Source: Saprospiraceae bacterium
Lineage (GTDB): Bacteria; Bacteroidota; Bacteroidia; Chitinophagales; Saprospiraceae
Assembly (NCBI GenBank): GCA_016722295.1
Contig: JADKGL010000037.1
Location: 1 to 64,000, forward strand
Length of the DNA stretch: 64,000 nucleotides
Reading direction: 5' to 3'
A program made the translations under genes and the position numbers. The notes under the pieces are model-generated. The model was not told where the DNA came from. It saw only the letters and a program-made list of their open reading frames with translations, and ran no database searches. This document shows, in pieces, positions 18,041 to 27,057 of the stretch. Positions within the stretch are counted from its first letter, which is position 1, and each line of letters opens with the position of its first letter.

Positions 18041-19000
18041 ATGAAAAATATACTTATCACTGGTGGTGCTGGTTTTATTGGTTCAAATCTTGTTGAAGAT
18101 TTAGTAATGAATGGATATTCAGTTCGTGTTTTGGACAATTATTCCAGTGGGAATCGAGAGAACTTAGCCTCTTTTCAAAGTTATGAAGGATTTGAAGCAA
18201 TGGAAGGCGATATACGTGATCTCCATTGTTGTATTCAAGCATGCAAGGACATGGATGCAGTGATACATCTAGCGGCCTTAGGCTCGGTGCCAAGATCTAT
18301 TGCGGAACCATTGAATTCTAATGAAAATAATATCAATGGTACATTGAATATGCTTGTAGCAGCTAAGGAGCAACAGATTCAACGCTTTGTATGTGCTAGT
18401 AGTTCTTCAGTCTATGGAAATAAAGGAAATGATGAACTTGTAAGACCTAGATCAGAACTTGATTTTCCTAATCCTGTCTCACCTTATGCGATAACAAAAT
18501 ATGGTTTAGAGCTCTATGCTCGGCAGTTTTATCATCTGTATGGTTTGAAAACAATTGCCATACGATTCTTTAATGTATTTGGTAAAAGGCAGAATCCGTA
18601 TTCTCAGTATGCTGCGGTGATTCCGATTTTTATTACAAAACTATTGAGGGGAGAACAACCTACAATCTTTGGTGATGGTTCCACTAGTCGAGATTTTACT
18701 CATGTGAGTAATGTGATTTCTGGCTGTAAATTAGCACTGAATGCTGGAGATAATGCATACGGTGAAGTATTTAATATTGCCTGTGGTTCTAGTATTACTT
18801 TGAATGATTTATTTTTTGCGATACAGCAGGAACTAGGTTCTAAGATTTTACCTAATTATGAGTTAGAACGCAAAGGTGATATAAAGTTTTCTTATGCAGA
18901 TATTTCAAAAGCAAAGCAAATCTTGAATTACAATGTAGTAACTTCATTTGAAAATGGGATTAAGGATACGGTGAGTTGGTATGTTGAGCAATTCAAATAA
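18041..19000 (+). CDS. NAD-dependent sugar-nucleotide epimerase (WbpP-like SDR)
   Basis: An extended SDR starting MKNILITGGAGFIGSNLVE (NAD-binding GGAGFIGS). It has the catalytic Ser region CASSSSVYG, the YxxxK motif in SPYAITKYG, and AALGSVPRSIAEP, a segment typical of the UDP-GlcNAc/GalNAc(A) 4-epimerase branch (WbpP/Gne). It would interconvert UDP-sugars for surface polysaccharide. ATG 18041 is chosen over 18020 because the glycine motif follows at the expected distance. The next gene is a UpxY antiterminator, which is normally found at capsule loci, but no glycosyltransferases follow here. Confidence 0.87.
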   Translation: MKNILITGGAGFIGSNLVEDLVMNGYSVRVLDNYSSGNRENLASFQSYEGFEAMEGDIRDLHCCIQACKDMDAVIHLAALGSVPRSIAEPLNSNENNINGTLNMLVAAKEQQIQRFVCASSSSVYGNKGNDELVRPRSELDFPNPVSPYAITKYGLELYARQFYHLYGLKTIAIRFFNVFGKRQNPYSQYAAVIPIFITKLLRGEQPTIFGDGSTSRDFTHVSNVISGCKLALNAGDNAYGEVFNIACGSSITLNDLFFAIQQELGSKILPNYELERKGDIKFSYADISKAKQILNYNVVTSFENGIKDTVSWYVEQFK

Positions 19001-19001
19001 A

Positions 19002-19514
19002 ATGCAAACACCTGAATCAAGTTATTGGTACGCGCTTCGTGTAAAAGCGAGGTCAGAAAAGTGGGTGCAAGATAGATTGGAGAAGTTAGGCATTTTTTCT
19101 TATGTACCAATAAATGAATATACTAGAATGTATGCTCGTAAAATCCGAAAAGTCGCAAAACCATTAATTACAGGATATGTGTTTGTGTTTTCAAATCAAA
19201 AGAGATTTAGTGAGATTTTTCAAATTCCGTATACTGGTAAGTTCATAAGTGAATTTGGCATTCCCGCAGTTATACCTGTTTCTGAAATTGATTTATTAAA
19301 AAGAATAACAGGAGAAGTCATCGGACAATTTGAGTTAAGTGATAGCTATACAGTGGGTGATATGGTTGAAGTTATTTCGGGAAATCTTGCAGGGATTAAG
19401 GCACGAGTTTTGGATATTAAAGGTAAAAAGAGAATTATTGTCTCATTGGACTCTATCGCAATGGGTTTAGAGATTCATGTTGATCCAAGTCATGTTCAAA
19501 AGGTTTTGACTTGA
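19002..19514 (+). CDS. UpxY/NusG-like transcription antiterminator
   Basis: A NusG-paralogue of the UpxY type. The NGN domain covers about residues 8-105 (WYALRVKARSEKWVQDRLEK; PLITGYVFVF), followed by a KOW domain (GDMVEVISGNLAGIKARVLD). These proteins bind RNA polymerase at the 5' leader of long polysaccharide operons and prevent early termination. ATG 19002 lies one base after the epimerase stop; an in-frame ATG at 18981 would overlap it. It is the last gene on this strand before convergent genes, so it has no obvious operon in cis. Confidence 0.85.
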   Translation: MQTPESSYWYALRVKARSEKWVQDRLEKLGIFSYVPINEYTRMYARKIRKVAKPLITGYVFVFSNQKRFSEIFQIPYTGKFISEFGIPAVIPVSEIDLLKRITGEVIGQFELSDSYTVGDMVEVISGNLAGIKARVLDIKGKKRIIVSLDSIAMGLEIHVDPSHVQKVLT

Positions 19515-19571
19515 GAAAATCTTGTAAAGTATTTTTGAAGTTTGAGATCAATTAAATTGGGTAGTATGTAA

Positions 19572-20816
19572 TTAAGTTATATTGTCATTTAACTTCGTTG
19601 CAATATCGACTCCCGAAGTAAATCCTGTCGTCCATGCATTTTGAAAATTAAATCCACCTGTGATACCATCGACATTAATCATTTCACCAATGAAGTATAA
19701 GTTTGGAATGGTTTTGCACTCCATTGTTTTCATGTTTACTAGTTTTAGATCAACTCCTCCAGCAGTGACGAATTCTTCTTTGTATGTTGTCTTTCCCGAG
19801 CATCGTAGTTTGAACTGAGTGAGATGTTGAACCAGTGAATACATTTCAGACTTTTTAAGATCTGCCCATTTTTGATTTGATTCAATAGATGAAAGTTCAA
19901 TGATTCGTTTGACTAATCGGGTAGGGAGGCTGTGGATTTTAGTATTTGTTATTAATTGTTTTGCTTCAGTTTGTTTTTTATCAGCCAAATATTTCTGGAT
20001 TTCAGCTTCTGAATATTCTGGTAAGAAGTTTAATTTGACTTCATACTCATATTGCAATTCATGTAGTTCAATTGCAGCAAAAGCAGATAGCTTTAATACC
20101 GCAGGGCCGCTTATTCCCCAATGCGTGATTATCATTGGACCATTGTTTTTGTGTTTTGTTTGAGAAATGCAAATTTCTACATTGTCAAAACTCAAACCTT
20201 CAAGTCCTTCGAATGGAGAAGACGGTATGTTAAAGGAAAATAAGGAAGGAATAGCAGGTTTATATACTACTTGAATAGCATTCAAAATAGCCTGGGTTTT
20301 GGTCGAATTGATGCTACCTAACGCTAATATTAGGAATTTGCTTCGATAGATATTATTTTGATTTGAAGTTAGTGTAAATGTATTGAATTCTTGTTTGATG
20401 TTAATGATTTCTTCACTGTATTGGAGCTTGATTTCATAGTTTTTACACAGATTCAAAAAACAATCAATAATGGTTTGAGAAGAATCAGTGACTGGAAAAA
20501 TTCTTCCATCCGATTCGGTTTTTAATTTCACTCCATGAGATGCAAACCAATCTACTGTATCTTGAAAAGAAAATTGAGAAAATGGAGAACGCATTTCTTT
20601 GCTTCCCCTAGGATAAATCTCTGGAAGTAGCAATGATTTTTTTGGATCATGTGTGACATTGCAACGACCGCCTCCAGAGATTTTTACCTTACCTAAGGCT
20701 TTAGATGTTTTTTCAATTACGAGAACAGAACAATTAAAACAATTTTCTTTTACTGTGATTGCGGCAAAAATGCCTGAGGCTCCAGCACCAACTATAATAA
20801 GATCGTAACTATTCAA
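19572..20816 (-). CDS. HI0933/BaiN-family flavoprotein
   Basis: A 414-residue FAD-dependent oxidoreductase. DLIIVGAGASGIFAAI is the FAD-binding GxGxxG, KVKISGGGRCNVTHD is the family hallmark, and a C-terminal block TAGGVDLKLVNMKTMECK then ITGGFNFQNAWTTG completes the FAD domain. A middle insert (about 190-340) is typical for this family. Some members reduce steroid or other enone substrates; the substrate here is unknown. It is followed upstream on the same strand by yajC. Complete. Confidence 0.87.
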   Translation of the reverse strand: MNSYDLIIVGAGASGIFAAITVKENCFNCSVLVIEKTSKALGKVKISGGGRCNVTHDPKKSLLLPEIYPRGSKEMRSPFSQFSFQDTVDWFASHGVKLKTESDGRIFPVTDSSQTIIDCFLNLCKNYEIKLQYSEEIINIKQEFNTFTLTSNQNNIYRSKFLILALGSINSTKTQAILNAIQVVYKPAIPSLFSFNIPSSPFEGLEGLSFDNVEICISQTKHKNNGPMIITHWGISGPAVLKLSAFAAIELHELQYEYEVKLNFLPEYSEAEIQKYLADKKQTEAKQLITNTKIHSLPTRLVKRIIELSSIESNQKWADLKKSEMYSLVQHLTQFKLRCSGKTTYKEEFVTAGGVDLKLVNMKTMECKTIPNLYFIGEMINVDGITGGFNFQNAWTTGFTSGVDIATKLNDNIT

Positions 20817-20851
20817 TACATATTGAATCTAATTGTTAAAAATAGACTCTA

Positions 20852-21142
20852 TTAATCAATATATTTTCTACTTCCCAAGGCCTCTGAAGCTTCTTTAGAG
20901 ATAGCAGATTTTAAGATTTTAATATATGTTTTTGAGTCAATTTGGAGCTCAATAACACCAGCTTCTTCGAATTTTGTAATTCGCCCAATAAGTCCAGAAC
21001 CAGTGACGATTTGATCACCTTTTTTTAGATTGTCAATATAGGTATTTTGTTCTTTTTGTTTTTTTATCTGAGGTCTTAACATGAAGAAATACATCACGCC
21101 AAAAATCAAGATCCAAGGAAGAATCATTGTAACAGTATTCAT
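20852..21142 (-). CDS. yajC: Preprotein translocase accessory subunit YajC
   Basis: A small Sec-associated membrane protein. One N-terminal helix (ILPWILIFGVMYFFML) is followed by RPQIKKQKEQ, then the beta-rich part LKKGDQIVTGSGLIGRITKF that identifies YajC. It is part of the SecDF-YajC complex aiding protein export. The start codon overlaps the stop of the DUF1573 gene by four bases (ATGA), an arrangement that implies translational coupling. Length 96 is normal. Confidence 0.93.
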   Translation of the reverse strand: MNTVTMILPWILIFGVMYFFMLRPQIKKQKEQNTYIDNLKKGDQIVTGSGLIGRITKFEEAGVIELQIDSKTYIKILKSAISKEASEALGSRKYID

Positions 21143-21606
21143 ATTTTAGATTTTATGTTTGCTATAATTTTTATTGTATTTTCTACAGGATTAGTGTTGG
21201 AATAGATTGTTAATACTTTTTCTTGATAACCTTGTTTGTCTTTGCCATTATATTCTACTACAATCTCCGAGCTATCACCAGGAACAATGTAATTTTTAGG
21301 CCATCGAGGCACTGTACATCCACAACTTGACGAAACTTCAGATATTAAAAGATTGGCTTTGCCATTGTTTGTGAATTTTAATTGTCGAGTATATGTCTTT
21401 CCCGCTTCTACAGTTCCAAAATCAATTTTATTTTCTAATAAATTTAATTGCGGCATTTCGCTATTGATGATTTCACCTTTTTCATTGGTTGGTATCTCAA
21501 TAGATTTCAAAAGTGGGTCTTCTGATTTAGGTATATTTGATTTTACTTTTGATTCACAACCAAAGCATAAACAAATAGTTACTAATAAAAATGTATAAAA
21601 TCGCAT
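21139..21606 (-). CDS. DUF1573 lipoprotein
   Basis: A lipoprotein signal MRFYTFLLVTICLCFGC puts the acylated cysteine at residue 17. The DUF1573 domain follows: IDFGTVEAGKTYTRQLKFTN, then SSSCGCTVPRWPK and VEYNGKDKQGYQEKV. This Ig-like module is frequent in Bacteroidota next to yajC, but its role is unknown. I take ATG 21606; the frame stays open to 21915 but that region is antisense to aroK. Only 13 bases separate this start from the divergent aroK start. Confidence 0.85.
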   Translation of the reverse strand: MRFYTFLLVTICLCFGCESKVKSNIPKSEDPLLKSIEIPTNEKGEIINSEMPQLNLLENKIDFGTVEAGKTYTRQLKFTNNGKANLLISEVSSSCGCTVPRWPKNYIVPGDSSEIVVEYNGKDKQGYQEKVLTIYSNTNPVENTIKIIANIKSKI

Positions 21607-21619
21607 ACTTTTTAATATT

Positions 21620-22147
21620 GTGGCAAAAATAGTATTAAAAAAACATATTTTTCTAATTGGGCTACCTTTGTCTGGTAAATCAAGTCTTGTTCTTTCTTGT
21701 AAAGAACGATTGAATCTCCCAACTGTCGATATAGATGCAGAAATTGAACGCATGACTAACCTAGATATTCCTAGCATTTGGGAAAAATATGGTGAATTTA
21801 CATTCAGAACTTTAGAGCGATACGTATTGGCGACAATTTTATGTAATTCGCCAAAAATTGTTGCTTGTGGTGGTGGTATATCGAATTTTATGGACAATAT
21901 GAGCCTAATTAGCACAAATTCTGTGATTTATATCCAAGCCAATCCTATAATGCTTGCCAAGCGAAAAATAGTGAATAGACCTTTGTTTTTTAATCAGAAT
22001 GAAATTGTCCAAAAATTGGAAGATATGTTTATAAGACGTAAAGAATCCTATGAACGAGCACAATTTTGGTTTCCGACACAAGATGGAATTGAACAAAATG
22101 CCGATTCATTCATTAATTTTTTAGTTAAAAATAAGCTCATCAGTTGA
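21620..22147 (+). CDS. aroK: Shikimate kinase
   Basis: It phosphorylates shikimate with ATP, step five of chorismate synthesis. The Walker A is GLPLSGKSS (14-22), substrate-binding aspartates are in TVDIDAEIE, the GEFTFRTLE region gives the shikimate-binding Arg (R63), CGGG is at 83-86, and the lid segment KIVNRPLF carries its Arg. Length 175 fits. The start is GTG 21620; no in-frame ATG precedes the Walker A. The divergent neighbour begins 13 bases away, so the aroK promoter must lie inside that gene. Confidence 0.9.
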   Translation: MAKIVLKKHIFLIGLPLSGKSSLVLSCKERLNLPTVDIDAEIERMTNLDIPSIWEKYGEFTFRTLERYVLATILCNSPKIVACGGGISNFMDNMSLISTNSVIYIQANPIMLAKRKIVNRPLFFNQNEIVQKLEDMFIRRKESYERAQFWFPTQDGIEQNADSFINFLVKNKLIS

Positions 22148-22181
22148 GTCATTAGTTTTATTCTGAGTTAAATTAAATTTA

Positions 22182-23114
22182 ATGGATATACATCATTGTA
22201 TAATAATTGGTTCGGGACCGGCAGGGTACACTGCAGCTATATATGCTGCTAGGGCAAATATGCACCCTATATTGTTTACAGGTGCAGAACCTGGTGGTCA
22301 GCTTATGATTACCACTGAGGTGGAGAATTTTCCTGGTTATCCCAATGGGATTCATGGACCACAATTAATGGATGATTTGCAAAAACAAGCAGAGAGATTC
22401 GAGACTCAAGTTAGATATGAGAAAATCACTGGAGTTGATTTTACAGGACCTATCCATAAAGTTTGGACAGAATCAGGTGAAGTGATTAGTGCACATGCAG
22501 TAATAATTTCAACTGGAGCAAGTGCAAAATGGCTGGGAATAGATTCAGAGAAAAGATTGATGAATAAAGGTGTTTCTGCTTGTGCTGTGTGTGACGGATT
22601 TTTCTTTAAAGGAAAAGAAGTTGCAATCGTTGGAGGAGGTGATACTGCGGCTGAAGAAGCTTCATATTTAGCTAAGTTATGTCCAAAAGTTCATTTGTTA
22701 GTGAGAAAAGACCATATGCGTGCTTCCAAAATCATGCAAGAAAGAGTTCAAAATACAGCAAATATCCAGATTCATTGGAATTCTGAAACAGTTGAAATTT
22801 TAGGCGAAGATGGTGTTACAGGAATTCGTATTCGGGATGTAAAAAATTCTACTGTAAGTGAAATACCAGTTTCAGCTTTTTTTGTAGCCATTGGTCATAG
22901 TCCCAATTCTCAACCATTTCATGGATGGCTTGATATGGATGATCAAGGTTATCTCGTGACAAAACCAGGCACAACTCAAACGAATGTAGCAGGAGTATTT
23001 GCTTGTGGAGATGTCCAAGATCGCATCTATCGACAAGCTGTAACGGCTGCAGGAACAGGATGTATGGCCGCATTAGATGCCGAGAGATATCTTACTAACA
23101 GTGGAATTATTTAG
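22182..23114 (+). CDS. trxB: Thioredoxin-disulfide reductase
   Basis: A flavoenzyme that passes NADPH electrons to thioredoxin. FAD motif GSGPAGYTAAIYAAR, redox-active CAVC (C134, C137), NADPH motif VGGGDTAAEEA, and the C-terminal FAD-contact VFACGDVQDRIYRQAVTAAG are all intact. Its 310 residues match the family. It follows aroK by 34 bases on the same strand, probably co-transcribed, and is followed by a small Cys-rich lipoprotein. Confidence 0.95.
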   Translation: MDIHHCIIIGSGPAGYTAAIYAARANMHPILFTGAEPGGQLMITTEVENFPGYPNGIHGPQLMDDLQKQAERFETQVRYEKITGVDFTGPIHKVWTESGEVISAHAVIISTGASAKWLGIDSEKRLMNKGVSACAVCDGFFFKGKEVAIVGGGDTAAEEASYLAKLCPKVHLLVRKDHMRASKIMQERVQNTANIQIHWNSETVEILGEDGVTGIRIRDVKNSTVSEIPVSAFFVAIGHSPNSQPFHGWLDMDDQGYLVTKPGTTQTNVAGVFACGDVQDRIYRQAVTAAGTGCMAALDAERYLTNSGII

Positions 23115-23165
23115 AAATCTTATTATATTAAAAATATTTATTATTTTTACAAAAAAATTAAAATT

Positions 23166-23480
23166 ATGAAATTGAAATTTCTTTCCTTATTATCTATTTG
23201 TGCAATTCTCGCATTTGCTTCTTGCAAAAATGAACCAAAGGCAAGTACCACAGATCAAAATGCTACTGCACCTGCTGCTGCTCCGGCTAATACAGCAAAT
23301 CCTGTAGCTACTCCACCGAATTTCACACCAACCACTGCTCCAACACCTGAGCCCGCTCAAAATGCTAAAGGAGTTTGGCATTTTACTTGTCCTAAAGGTT
23401 GTGCTGGTGGATCTGGTGCTGCTGGTCCATGCGGTAAATGCGGTGAGCAATTGACTCACAATACTGCTTACCATCAATAG
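23166..23480 (+). CDS. Pro/Ala-rich lipoprotein with a four-cysteine tail
   Basis: A lipoprotein signal ends at C20 (AILAFASC). Residues 25-68 are a low-complexity Ala/Pro/Thr linker. The C-terminal 36 residues carry CPKGC (75-79) and CGKC (89-92), a CX3C-X9-CX2C arrangement like a small zinc- or metal-binding knuckle, ending in HNTAYHQ. The linker would hold this knuckle away from the membrane. Function unknown. It sits 51 bases after trxB and is followed by a strong terminator. Confidence 0.7.
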   Translation: MKLKFLSLLSICAILAFASCKNEPKASTTDQNATAPAAAPANTANPVATPPNFTPTTAPTPEPAQNAKGVWHFTCPKGCAGGSGAAGPCGKCGEQLTHNTAYHQ

Positions 23481-23507
23481 AATTTCTAGAAAAAATTAAA
23501 AGATAAG

Positions 23508-23542
23508 AGTCAGGTTAATAGTTGATATTGACCTGGCTTTTT
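23508..23542 (+). terminator. Rho-independent terminator
   Basis: A 12-base stem (23508-23519 with 23527-23538, two G-U pairs) and a 7-base loop are followed by TTTT. It lies 28 bases after the lipoprotein stop and closes the aroK-trxB-lipoprotein unit. Confidence 0.8.
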
Positions 23543-23592
23543 AATTTTGGGTTTCCTTATAGAATTTGGACCAACATTTTTGGCAAATAATG

Positions 23593-23600
23593 TAACTTTG
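23593..23600 (+). promoter_or_regulatory. Candidate Bacteroidota -7 box for the T9SS protein gene
   Basis: TAACTTTG matches TAnnTTTG and lies 20 bases before the ATG. A TTTG at 23565-23568 is the nearest -33 candidate, but the 24-base gap is longer than usual. Confidence 0.4.
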
Positions 23601-23619
23601 TATTTTAGAAACCTAAAAT

Positions 23620-26517
23620 ATGAAGTACACAATTTTTTTTACCCTCTTTATTTTTTCAATTAAAGCTTATTGTCAGTCATTATGCGAGCCTGATTTTAAA
23701 CCTTTTGGGACTGGTAATTTCGTTAGCTCATACTATTTCAAGCTTTCCGATGGCAATTACATGACAATACTTAATACCTCTGCTACTTTTCCAGACACTA
23801 GATCTATTCAGATAAGAAAAATGGATCCGCTAGGAAATTTATTATTTCAACGTGACAGAGTAGATACATTAAATCTTAATTTGAATTTAGCCAAGCTATT
23901 AAATGACGGTTCTGTTTTAATTTCTTATAGTAGAAATTTCATGAGAAACACTATTGAAAAAATTGATCGAAATGGGAATTTGCTTTGGGAAAGAGAAGAT
24001 TCTAATTTTGTAGTTTCACAAGTGCATGAGTTTTCTAATGGCGATTTAACTTCATGCGGTTTTTCAAGCATTAATTATAGTTTTCGTAATGGTGCAAATA
24101 AAGTTCTAAATTTATTATCATTACTAAGAATAAACTCGAATGGAGTTAAACTAAATTTTAATGTTCTGGATTTAAGCAATGAATTGCATTCAGGCTTACT
24201 TACAAAAAAGTACGCCACAGGAGTTGTTCCACAAGCCATTGCAATTGACCAACAAAATAATATTCATTTATCTGTTTTTGCAAGCTATAGTGGAAATGGT
24301 TATGGTGATTTGCATTGGTTGAAATATAATTCAAGTTTACAGTTAGTCGATAATTTTTTATTGAGTTCAAAGGTAATGTATGAAACACATAAAATGATTC
24401 TAAATAGTAACAATCTTGAGTTATGGTTTCATGGATATGATAAATTATATGATGGCGAAACTAAATTATTTGAACGCTGTATATTTGACACTCAAACCAA
24501 GAAAGCAGATTGGTCTAATAAAATTTATTGCGCAGATAAATTGCAAGACATGCTTATCGAAACAGATGGTTTAATAGTAATTCTTGGAAATAATGGTTTT
24601 TATCGATATGATAAAAATTTAGAGTTGATGTCTTATTCGAATTTTAGTGTGCAAGGAACAAGATGTCATGCACTTGCTAAAAGTAATTTTGTAAAAGAGA
24701 AAGACAATGAATTTTCTTTTTTAGCTTTTGATTTAGATAAAATGTATCAAGTAACATACAAGTATTTTGGTCATGACTGCTTGACTCAAATGTATGGCAA
24801 TGTTTTTATTGATGTCAATAGAAATTGCATTCGAGATTCTATGGATCAAAAGTACGATTCAAAATATATTTTTGTCCCAACACCTTGTGATTATTTGCAG
24901 CTTGATTCATTAGGTAATTATAATGTTACTTTAGGTTATGGAAAGAGTAGTTATTCCTTGGTTTATGACAAAAGTATTTATGATGTCAGTTGTGGAAAGA
25001 ATCCAGATACAATAGTTATAAAATATCCTTTAAAAAATTATGCAAAGGATGTTCCAATTTTTAAAAAGAATCCTTGCTTTTATTTATCTGAATATGCAGG
25101 TTTTGGTTCTTATGCTAAGGCAGGTGGCATTGTGAATTCAATATACAGAGTAGAGAATAAAACTGACTCAACTCAATATAATTTTACATTACAAGTAGTT
25201 CAAGATAGTATTCTTAAATTAATTAATGTAGATAAGCAATTTGTATTAGCTGGTGATACCTTAGTTTTCAAAATTGATTCTTTGAGATTTAGTGAATTCT
25301 ACACTGTTAATTTTCTTGATTCTGTTTCATGTGGAAGTGCAGGAATTAATTTTATAAATAAAATTTTTTACCTCTCAGGCAAAGATAGATGTGTAGACAC
25401 TAGCTTCAATTATAGTAAATCGATACAAAGTTACTTAACTCATTCAGACAGTAGTTTGATACGTACACAAATTACAAGCAATAGGATTCGACCTTGCTCC
25501 TTGTCAAATCTCAAGCTCACTTTATATAATGATGCTGCAGTGGATATAAAGAATATTGAGATGAAGTATGAGCATCCATCTCTGTTAAATAATATATTCG
25601 TGTCACACCCTTATACATTTCAAGCTAATACTTGGAGCTTTTCAATAGACAGTATTGTATCTGGTGAGAGAAAAGAAATTATTATCATAGATTCTGTCTC
25701 TTGTAATGCTAAAATTGGCGATGTGTATTGTCACAATCTAGTAGTACATGAATATAATCAATGCTATGATAAAATTATTTCGAAGCAAAGAGATGTTTGT
25801 TTTGAAATTGGAAATTCATACGATCCCAATTACGTAGAAGGGCATGTTAATAAAATATTTGATTGTTATCACAAAAGCCATAGTGATCAAATAGTCGATT
25901 ATAGAATTCACTTTCAAAACACTGGAAATGACACTGCCTACAAAGTGATAGTTCACGACACTCTTGATTCTGAGATTTTTGATTTGAAGAATGTTTCCTT
26001 TGGTAATTCAAGCCATTTATATTTAGCGAGAATAGTAGACGATTCTATCATAGAATTTGAATTTAATCAGATTTTTTTACCTGACAGTTCTATTGATCAA
26101 GCCAATAGTAAAGCATATGTAGAGTTTCGAATTCCAATCAAAAATACTTCGTATAATATAATTCAAAATCGAGCATCTATATATTTTGATAACAATGCGG
26201 TAGTGAATACTGAATTTTATAGAATGGCTCCATGCTCGTTTACTTTGTTTGTAATTGACGAAGAAAAGAATAATACAGCCAACAATTGGATTCTTTATCC
26301 GAATCCAACAAGTTCGATGATATTTCTTTCAGGCGATGATTTAGAAGACATTCAAAAAATTCATTTAGTTGATGCAACAGGAAGAATTATCTCGCGACCT
26401 TCTGTAAAAGAATTAAAGGAAGGTTTTTCAGTTTTAAATTTTGATTCAGGATTATATTACGTCTCATTAATTAGCTCAAAATCGATGAAACTTATAAAGG
26501 TATTTGTTAGCAAATAA
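23620..26517 (+). CDS. Secreted protein with DUF7619-like repeat and T9SS sorting domain
   Basis: A 965-residue exported protein with signal peptide MKYTIFFTLFIFSIKAYCQS. The first 380 residues resemble a propeller-like cargo region with repeated 'NG-LLW-R' type turns. Residues about 390-470 (YGNVFIDVNRNCIRDSMDQ) look like a SdrD-type B or Cna-like repeat. Residues 755-860 (VDYRIHFQNTGNDTAYKVIV) are the DUF7619-like conserved repeat. The C-terminal 80 residues (NNWILYPNPTSSMIFLSG) form a type A sorting domain for the type IX secretion system. It is probably a surface or released protein of unknown binding function. Confidence 0.8.
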   Translation: MKYTIFFTLFIFSIKAYCQSLCEPDFKPFGTGNFVSSYYFKLSDGNYMTILNTSATFPDTRSIQIRKMDPLGNLLFQRDRVDTLNLNLNLAKLLNDGSVLISYSRNFMRNTIEKIDRNGNLLWEREDSNFVVSQVHEFSNGDLTSCGFSSINYSFRNGANKVLNLLSLLRINSNGVKLNFNVLDLSNELHSGLLTKKYATGVVPQAIAIDQQNNIHLSVFASYSGNGYGDLHWLKYNSSLQLVDNFLLSSKVMYETHKMILNSNNLELWFHGYDKLYDGETKLFERCIFDTQTKKADWSNKIYCADKLQDMLIETDGLIVILGNNGFYRYDKNLELMSYSNFSVQGTRCHALAKSNFVKEKDNEFSFLAFDLDKMYQVTYKYFGHDCLTQMYGNVFIDVNRNCIRDSMDQKYDSKYIFVPTPCDYLQLDSLGNYNVTLGYGKSSYSLVYDKSIYDVSCGKNPDTIVIKYPLKNYAKDVPIFKKNPCFYLSEYAGFGSYAKAGGIVNSIYRVENKTDSTQYNFTLQVVQDSILKLINVDKQFVLAGDTLVFKIDSLRFSEFYTVNFLDSVSCGSAGINFINKIFYLSGKDRCVDTSFNYSKSIQSYLTHSDSSLIRTQITSNRIRPCSLSNLKLTLYNDAAVDIKNIEMKYEHPSLLNNIFVSHPYTFQANTWSFSIDSIVSGERKEIIIIDSVSCNAKIGDVYCHNLVVHEYNQCYDKIISKQRDVCFEIGNSYDPNYVEGHVNKIFDCYHKSHSDQIVDYRIHFQNTGNDTAYKVIVHDTLDSEIFDLKNVSFGNSSHLYLARIVDDSIIEFEFNQIFLPDSSIDQANSKAYVEFRIPIKNTSYNIIQNRASIYFDNNAVVNTEFYRMAPCSFTLFVIDEEKNNTANNWILYPNPTSSMIFLSGDDLEDIQKIHLVDATGRIISRPSVKELKEGFSVLNFDSGLYYVSLISSKSMKLIKVFVSK

Positions 26518-26573
26518 GTAGTAATTCACATTCTCAATGAATTAGAAAGTGGCGATTATTTTCAAGTCAGTGT

Positions 26574-27053
26574 CTACTTATTTACCTGATTTTTTAATTT
26601 TTGAATTCTTTCTTGCAAAGTGTATTCTTGAATTGGAGAAACAAATTCGTTCAGAAGTAAACGCATATCTTCAGGATGTTCTATGGTTTTCTTCTCTGCT
26701 AAATTAATATGTAAGAATTGCGTCCACATGATACTTTTAAGGATTGTTCCACTTTCATTCCACATTTGATATTCGTTTTTTATCCTTTTTTCATCAAATG
26801 ATAAAAGGGCTGTTTTAATTAGGACTTTCTCATTTCGAATTGCTTCTTTCAAATAAGCTATTTCATGATGAACTATCACCCAAGCCATAGCTCTATTGGT
26901 AGCATAAGAATGCAGATCAATATTATATTCATCAACGATTTGATCTTCTCTTGCTTCTAGCATGTAATCAAGAAATCGAGTATTATATAAATGACCAAGA
27001 GGATCACAATCTTTAAATCGAATTCTATAGATTCCAGAGGGATTTTTATTCAT
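26574..27053 (-). CDS. Acyl-CoA thioesterase, hotdog fold (4HBT)
   Basis: A 159-residue hotdog-fold protein. YRIRFKDCDPLGHLYNTRFLDYM contains the catalytic Asp-containing motif D-x-D-P-x-G-H-x-x-N of 4-hydroxybenzoyl-CoA-like thioesterases, and RNEKVLIKTALLSFDEKRI follows as the next strands. It hydrolyses some acyl-CoA; the chain preference is unknown. The gene ends the leftward pair with the peptidase gene, four bases away. Confidence 0.82.
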   Translation of the reverse strand: MNKNPSGIYRIRFKDCDPLGHLYNTRFLDYMLEAREDQIVDEYNIDLHSYATNRAMAWVIVHHEIAYLKEAIRNEKVLIKTALLSFDEKRIKNEYQMWNESGTILKSIMWTQFLHINLAEKKTIEHPEDMRLLLNEFVSPIQEYTLQERIQKLKNQVNK

Positions 27054-27057
27054 TGTC

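Noticed and set aside
21607..21915. N-terminal extension of the DUF1573 ORF on the minus strand
   Set aside because: The extension is antisense to aroK and a clear lipoprotein signal starts at 21606, so the extension is not coding.
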